Assembly (NCBI GenBank): GCA_022592435.1
Contig: JABYQS010000075.1
Location: forward strand, 110,622 to 174,621
Source of the DNA: Cerioporus squamosus
Taxonomy: Eukaryota > Basidiomycota > Agaricomycetes > Polyporales > Polyporaceae
DNA: 64,000 nt
Direction of reading: 5' to 3'
Below the pieces are notes generated by a model. It ran no database searches. It was not told where the DNA came from and saw only the letters and a program-made list of their open reading frames with translations. The position numbers and the translations under genes were made by a program. Below, in pieces: positions 58,932 to 64,000 of the stretch (position 1 is the stretch's first letter; every line of letters begins with the position of its first letter).

Positions 58932-60239
58932 TTACGAGACTAGTTGACTGTTGCGCCGCTTTGACGACCCCCGCTTCGCATGACAGGTACCTGACGGGGC
59001 TGCGGTTGCTGACGTCGTCTCCTGCGTCGACGTCGACCCGATGCTGTTCGTGGCGGACTCGGTAGCAATGCTGGAAGGAGTAGCACCTTCGGAAGTAGAG
59101 GTCGCGGGTGGAACACTGGTTGGACTGGCGCTCAGGCTGGCTGATGCGGGCGGGGCTGCTGTCACTGAGCTCCCAGCGTTGGAGTCCGGGACCAACGTTG
59201 GGATAGGTCCACCGGGGAACTTATAATACTTCTTGACGTTGTAGGCACCCGAATTGTCTGGAGGCGTGTAGACCTGTCGCCACGTTCGTCAGTATATGCT
59301 AAACATCACATTTCGCAGACACCCACATCGACCTCAATACCAGGGTCGTTCGCCTTATATGCTCCCGGGAAGTGGACGATGTCGGAGGATGACGGGACAA
59401 GGTTCCCGGTGCCCTTCACTTCGACCTGGATGCATTGGGGGTAGAACTCGGCTCCCCCCTCCGAATGGTCGTTGGCCAGCTGAAGCGCAATGATCTGCGT
59501 ATCCAGTCAACATCATTGACACGCACGAACGGAGTGCGAGAGACAGATAGGGACGAACTTCGTGCCTGATCATGTAGTACCCAGGCTTCAACTTATCGGG
59601 AATAGTGACTTGGATAGGTTTACTGTTGTCTGCCAGGCGCAAACGCGTCAGAATTATATCCAGCAAGTCAATCATGACACTTACGGGGAAGCAACCCTTG
59701 AACCCAGTCCGTGTCGCTGCTATTAGCGGCCCCTAGCTGGTCTATCTTCTGCCAACCCAAGCCGGACGGATCGGTGACTTTGCTACACGGCTGCCCACAC
59801 GACGCCATATACGTAATTATTGGCCCCGAATCATGGGGCCACTTGCGTGCACTTGGAGTCAGAATTGTGCGCCGCACCGACGTGGGGAAGACGCACAGGT
59901 TTGGTCCATTCCATAGTCGCCACGCTGCCGGCATCAACGGGTACGTCCAAGGTGGCGACCTTGGCTCCCTGCCCGCACGTCATGCTCTTGTCGGTGACAT
60001 CCTTCACAGGACCGTTGTTTACCACCGCGCGAATCGGACTAGCCGCTGAATGTGCATCGCCGTCAGTAACTTGCCTTGGAACGTGTAGAGGAGACATACG
60101 TACCGCCAGTCGGCTGCTCCGGGTCGGCCTCTCCAGCGTATGTCTTGCCATTTGCAGTGAAACTGATCACGACACCATGCGCCGCCACATGGGACACAAG
60201 AGTGCTGATTGCGAGGAGGGCGGGGTTTAGCAGGTGCAT
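58932..60239 (-). CDS. AA9 lytic polysaccharide monooxygenase 2, with Ser/Thr-rich tail
   Basis: Secreted copper-dependent polysaccharide monooxygenase. The signal peptide MHLLNPALLAISTLVSHVAA puts His21 at the mature N-terminus (HGVVISFTANGKTYAG). The second copper His lies in WPHDSGPIITYMASC, formed by an intron after WTKP. The axial Tyr is in GAEFYPQC. Other family blocks are DKSMTCGQGAKVA, GWQKIDQLGAA, KLKPGYYMIRHE joined to IIALQLANDHS, and VHFPGAYKANDPGIEVD. Two second-sphere positions differ from the AA9 norm: the His of ALH is Gln (ALQ), and the Gln of GAQFY is Glu. After a linker (KFPGGPIPTLVPDSN) comes a roughly 75-residue Ser/Thr/Ala/Pro-rich, probably O-glycosylated tail ending in a basic stretch (KRGSSKRRNSQLVS), with no recognisable binding module. 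Introns are short. Confidence 0.9.
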
Positions 60240-60339
60240 GGAGGATAACACAAGCGTATCGTAGAAAGGAAAGGAATAATACTGTTGAAGAAGGTGCTGA
60301 GTAGGCAGAGTGTATGCACGAGAACCCGCACCATGGTCC

Positions 60340-60347
60340 CTTTTATA
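60340..60347 (-). promoter_or_regulatory. TATA box of AA9 gene 2
   Basis: TATAAAAG on the minus strand (within TTGGTATAAAAGGGACC), about 100 nt upstream of the ATG at 60239. It lies in the short gap before the 3' end of the Sld5 gene. Confidence 0.6.
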
Positions 60348-60521
60348 CCAACAACCGACTATAGCGCATTCGTCCCGAACAATACGTGTTAGGTAGTCTC
60401 CAGTGCTATAGAACACAAAAGAAGGCGGTGAAGACAACTGCGGGGGTATCGTTGCACTGCGCAACGGCCCAGCATGGCGACGATGTAGGCGCAGGTATGC
60501 AGCATGGTGGATGTGCAGACG

Positions 60522-61607
60522 TTAGACTAAAGCTACTTCACCCCGAAGCAGGAGGTGCTCGACGACGTGGTATGGCGTCAGAGATATCTGTCCCTTCTGC
60601 ATCTCGGTAGCGGAACCACTGCACGTTGTCACGGTCAGCGCAGAACGTAGCGCAATACTACACAGGTACGCACTCGGGTAGTCGCATAGGAGGGCAATCG
60701 ACAAGCGCGTGCGCGAACACTGGTCGCAGCTTATCAGGTGCCGGTACTGCATGAAGAGCCGCAACTTTCAGTACGAGCGGGGTGCGACGGACAGGAAGAC
60801 GTACTCATCGGTGGCATGAACGCCACATCCTCATCCAATTTCCGTTGCTCTGACGGGAGGCTTTGCAGGACAGCCTGGTTGAAGTGGTACTCTACGGTCT
60901 TCGCATATCTGGTGGCCGGTAAGTACATATTGCTCAGTCAGATTCCATGGCAACTTGCACGAGATGCATGGCACTAACCTCTTGGCGTGGTCCAGTTCAG
61001 CCTTTGACAGCCGTTCATGGAGTTCACGAGTAGTTGCTATGTGCCTTGCATACTTCTCGATCTGCGTGCACTCAGTATCGAGGCAACACCACAAGAGGTA
61101 AGGATGATTGTGACATACCTTGTGTAGTCGTGTCCTGATGTATGACCGGATGACGAATTTGACGCGCTCAATCTCGGTTTGAACGAGCATTATGCGGAAA
61201 TGCTCCTCCTCCGAAGAATCCGGGTCAGCGCGCAACAGTTCAACGTCGTTCGACTAGAACTAGATGTCGTCAGTGACATCACGATGCACCCAACCACTTC
61301 CTCCCTTCCCCCGACTACACCCGAAGGAATGCACCCTCACCTGTTTCCTGATGTGGTCCAGCAATCGTCCTAGAAGCATCTCCTGTCCAGGCAAGATGTC
61401 CGGCGCGTGTCGTTCGTTGAACCAGTGGCGTATGAGCTGTTGGAATGGTGTTTCCTCGGCCAAGTCTTGTGCCAGAACGCCCTGCCGACCTCCTCCGAAG
61501 TCGTCTGCGATGGGGAAGTCGTCGTCGTCTGGGGCGTTCCGAGCGCGATCAACGAAGGAGGGCCCGGCTATAGGCGCGTAGAAGTCGTCCTCCCAGTCCG
61601 CAGACAT
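60522..61607 (-). CDS. sld5: Sld5, subunit of the GINS replication complex
   Basis: GINS subunit, part of the CMG replicative helicase. It starts MSADWEDDFYAPIAGPS. The A-domain helices follow (ETPFQQLIRHWFNERHAPDI, LPGQEMLLGRLLDHIRKQ, then EHFRIMLVQTEIERVKFVIR, SYIRTRLHKIEKYARHI and RLSKAELDHAKRYATRYAKT). LPSEQRKLDEDVAFMPPM leads into VPAPDKLRPVFAHALVDCPP. The C-terminal B domain is formed by a last intron (donor GTGCGT) giving GSATEMQKGQISLTPYHVVE then HLLLRGEVALV and TAA at 60524-60522. This ending matches the family's terminal beta domain. Five or six exons. The 267-bp gap to the next gene's 3' end is short. Confidence 0.93.
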
Positions 61608-61874
61608 GTTTGGTGCGTGAGTAGTCAACGAGGGGAGCGAGATGAAGATTGGATTCAGACTATGTAGATGATGGTGGCAAGGAAGAGAGACTGAACGCGT
61701 TCCGACGCGTCTTGCCGGTCATGTGGCTTGGGCCTGCTAAGCGCCGGAACAAGCTCTCTAGTCCGAGTCGTCGGCGGTTTGTACCAGGTTTGTATGGCAG
61801 TGTATGAACGGTATATGCGATCGAGTACATCGGGTGCAAATGTTCGTAGCATGGCGTAGATAGCGAGAACATCT

Positions 61875-64000
61875 TCAGTTAGATCCGCCATTGGTACTCG
61901 GAGGTGAGAGGAACCCCGACGCCCGCCATCCCGCCACCCACTTGTGTACAATCTCATGTCCAAGTTCAGGTAGGGTATCGAGGGTATGTGAGTGCGCACG
62001 CGCATTCTTTGTGTCGAGCTCCAGGAGACTGACAGGTCTGCGTTTGAAGAAAGTCAACGATAGCACTGCAGGGTTGTGCGGGACCAATTCTGCATCCTTC
62101 TCAGACGCCACTTGCTCTAACGCTGCGAGCCATATGTCAAACGAAACCAAGAGGACTCCCAGCTCTTCAGCAATAGGCGCAACTAATATTCGCCATGGGA
62201 CTGGTTGAGGGTGGACTAGATGTAAGATTGATCCCGCAGGGGACTTGCGCATCTCCGTGAAGGCGCGGGCGGCAGGATAGCCGGGAACAAAGGACACAGT
62301 CTGCATAGTTCAACGAGTGAGGTGCGCAGTCGGTATTGCAGCGTAAGTACTCACTTCATCAATGTCCGGAAGGCAACCTAGGGACAAGGCAGACTTGACA
62401 ATGGGAGGGAACCACTCGTTCTCCTTCCAGTACCCGTTCCGATCTCCGCACACCTGTCCTAGCCGTACGATCACGGCAGGTAGATTCGCGGACTCCCCTG
62501 CGTTGATGAGTACTTGTTCTGCCACCCACTTCGCCTCAGAGTAGCCTGTTCCCATAGCGGAGGATGGATCCACTCGAACCTCTGGTATTGGCAGACCAAG
62601 CTGGCAATCTGTGGGACGACCTAAACTCGTCGGATGCACCCGGATGATTCAAGCCACTTACTACGAAGGACCCCTACGGTGCTGACTAACTGCAATGTCG
62701 GCATTTCCACGTAAGGTGCTCTGAGCGAGAGTTCGACGAGGTTCCGCACAGCCTTCAGATCGGGTTCGAACGAGGCAAGGGACAGATTGACGTCGACCTT
62801 CCAGGCTGTCGACAAGGGAGCTCATTTATGCGAACGATGTCCGTCAAAAACTACGTGCACATACCGTTGTGCATGATATGGGTGACGGAGTTCCTGATCT
62901 GAGAACATACGGCAAGTCAACGGCTGCATCCACTCAGCGGTCGACTAGGACGCACCTCTTCGAGCAGAGCGGTCTCAAGCCCGATATCCGAGACGTCCAG
63001 TACAGCTTCCACCATCCTGAACTTCGGTGAGTCAAGCAGACTCTCATCGAGCCCTCTCTGCCGGAAGGACGCTCGCTGCCTCTCCATCGTCTGCGGGCCT
63101 GGTCTGTTGAATGCATAGACCTTCTCAACGGCTTCGTCGAGCAGAAGGTGTTCCAATACATCGCAGCCAAAGCCGGCAGTAGTCCCAGTGATCAAGACGG
63201 TATCCTTGCCCTGCTGGCGTTTCCGAAGTGGAGAGGGTCGGGAAGGCAGATTGGACGAGTACATTGCCGCCAAGTCGACGAGGTCTTCAGGAGTCATAGC
63301 TTCGGTGGGGGGTTCAGGGTCGTTCTGTACAATTGCCAGTACCGCATTGCTCAGTGCGGTGACAGAAGGCGCCTTGAACACTATATTCATTGGCAGTAGG
63401 CGAGCGATATCTGGAGAGGTCTCGCGGACAGCACTTAGGATGGTATTGCGGATCCACGTCGCTTGTAGGCTGCATGCAAGTTCGTCATCAGCCGAACTGA
63501 TCAGTGCGAAAGACGAGGAGAGGCTGACAGACCTGTCACATCCGCTCCGGAAGAAGTCGGCACTATCATCCGGGAGCGGGCGCATCAAGACCCTCCGGAC
63601 GACATCGCGGACATAGGTCTTGGTAGACTCGCCATCCCAGAGCGAAGGAACGGGGATGTCTCCTTGCACGCTGTTCTCCACGCTCGTATAGAGCGCGTCT
63701 ATCTCTGTAGCGTAACGTTGGAGGATCGGTCCTCTACGGATGTTGCCCTTGGCGTTGTAGTCGAACGGCTTAGTCGGAGAGGTGACCAGAATCATCTGGG
63801 TAGATAGCATTCAGCGGAAGAGCCAGTAGAGTGCAGATCTCTACGTACCTCTTTGAAATGCGAGACTGCTGAGGTGCGGTCGCATCGACACGCTCAATAG
63901 TAGGCCTATAATGAGTCAGACTATAGTCTTGATGCTAACTAGATGGAACGTACCATATCATGTTCCTGAACTTGGCAAGGCCGATTCATCTGTAGGATCG
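61875..64000 (-). CDS. NRPS-like adenylate-forming reductase (A-T-R), C-terminal part
   Basis: Carboxylic-acid reductase-like enzyme with adenylation, thiolation and thioester-reductase domains, which activates an acid as AMP ester, tethers it on phosphopantetheine and releases an aldehyde or alcohol. The window holds only the C-terminal part; the gene continues beyond 64000. Visible from the 5' side: the end of the A domain (FRNMIW joined to PTIERVDATAPQQSRISKEM and ILVTSPTKPFDYNAKGNIRR, with the A10-type Lys), then the T domain where a splice creates DFFRSGCDSLQATWIRN with the 4'-phosphopantetheine Ser. The R domain begins DTVLITGTTAGFGCDVLEHL (NADP-binding TGxxGxxG), with VTHIMHNAWKVDVNLSLASF, TLQLVSTVGVL, GTGYSEAKWVAEQVL (the YxxxK catalytic pair) and VIVRLGQVCGDRNGYW. 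It ends HKWVAGWRASGFLSPPSTNG and TGA at 61877-61875. Confidence 0.92.

Overview
The window is nuclear DNA from a filamentous basidiomycete, most likely a wood-decay Agaricomycete and possibly a polypore (inference). The evidence is the dense layout of genes on both strands, many short introns of about 45-70 nt with GT..AG borders, a class I hydrophobin, two AA9 lytic polysaccharide monooxygenases, other secreted carbohydrate-active enzymes, several F-box genes, a P450 and an NRPS-like adenylate-forming reductase. I found no viral, plasmid, rRNA, tRNA or CRISPR feature. Gene models were spliced by eye, so starts and internal borders are hypotheses unless stated otherwise.

Layout. 0-7 kb (minus strand): a SAM-dependent methyltransferase of the fungal meroterpenoid-cluster type, a possible small protein, and a 1,618-residue DH-PH RhoGEF. 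8-12 kb (plus): a SulP-STAS-cyclic-nucleotide-binding vacuolar transporter homologue. 13-18 kb: secreted GH76, then a Dap1-type cytochrome b5-like protein divergent from a secreted BNR_4 protein. 18-25 kb: two head-to-head members of an F-box/multi-zinc-site family. 25-30 kb: a one-TM protein, a class I hydrophobin and an F-box/LRR-like gene. 30-36 kb: AA9, a ZIP zinc transporter with a histidine-rich loop, and an unclassified gene. 36-46 kb: a CNNM/Mam3 metal transporter, an MFS transporter carrying an apparent 1-nt frameshift, and a secreted GH16. 46-50 kb: the third F-box/zinc paralogue and the SMC5/6 kleisin Nse4. 51-64 kb: a P450, an unclassified protein, an FAD monooxygenase, a second AA9 with a Ser/Thr-rich tail, the GINS subunit Sld5, and the C-terminal part of an adenylate-forming reductase cut by the window end.

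How the genes fit together. The two AA9s, GH16, GH76 and BNR_4 protein are extracellular polysaccharide-active candidates, and several have clear TATA boxes about 80-210 nt upstream of their ATG. Nse4, Sld5, Dap1, RhoGEF, CNNM, ZIP and SulP are housekeeping or transport genes scattered among them. The most unusual element is the three-member F-box family. Its members share an N-terminal F-box, a CFAC...CxxC zinc-ribbon-like module, a CxxC...HxxxxH module, a YCxC module and a C-terminal CxxC...KH module, with the same intron positions. They look like substrate adaptors that have expanded in this genome.
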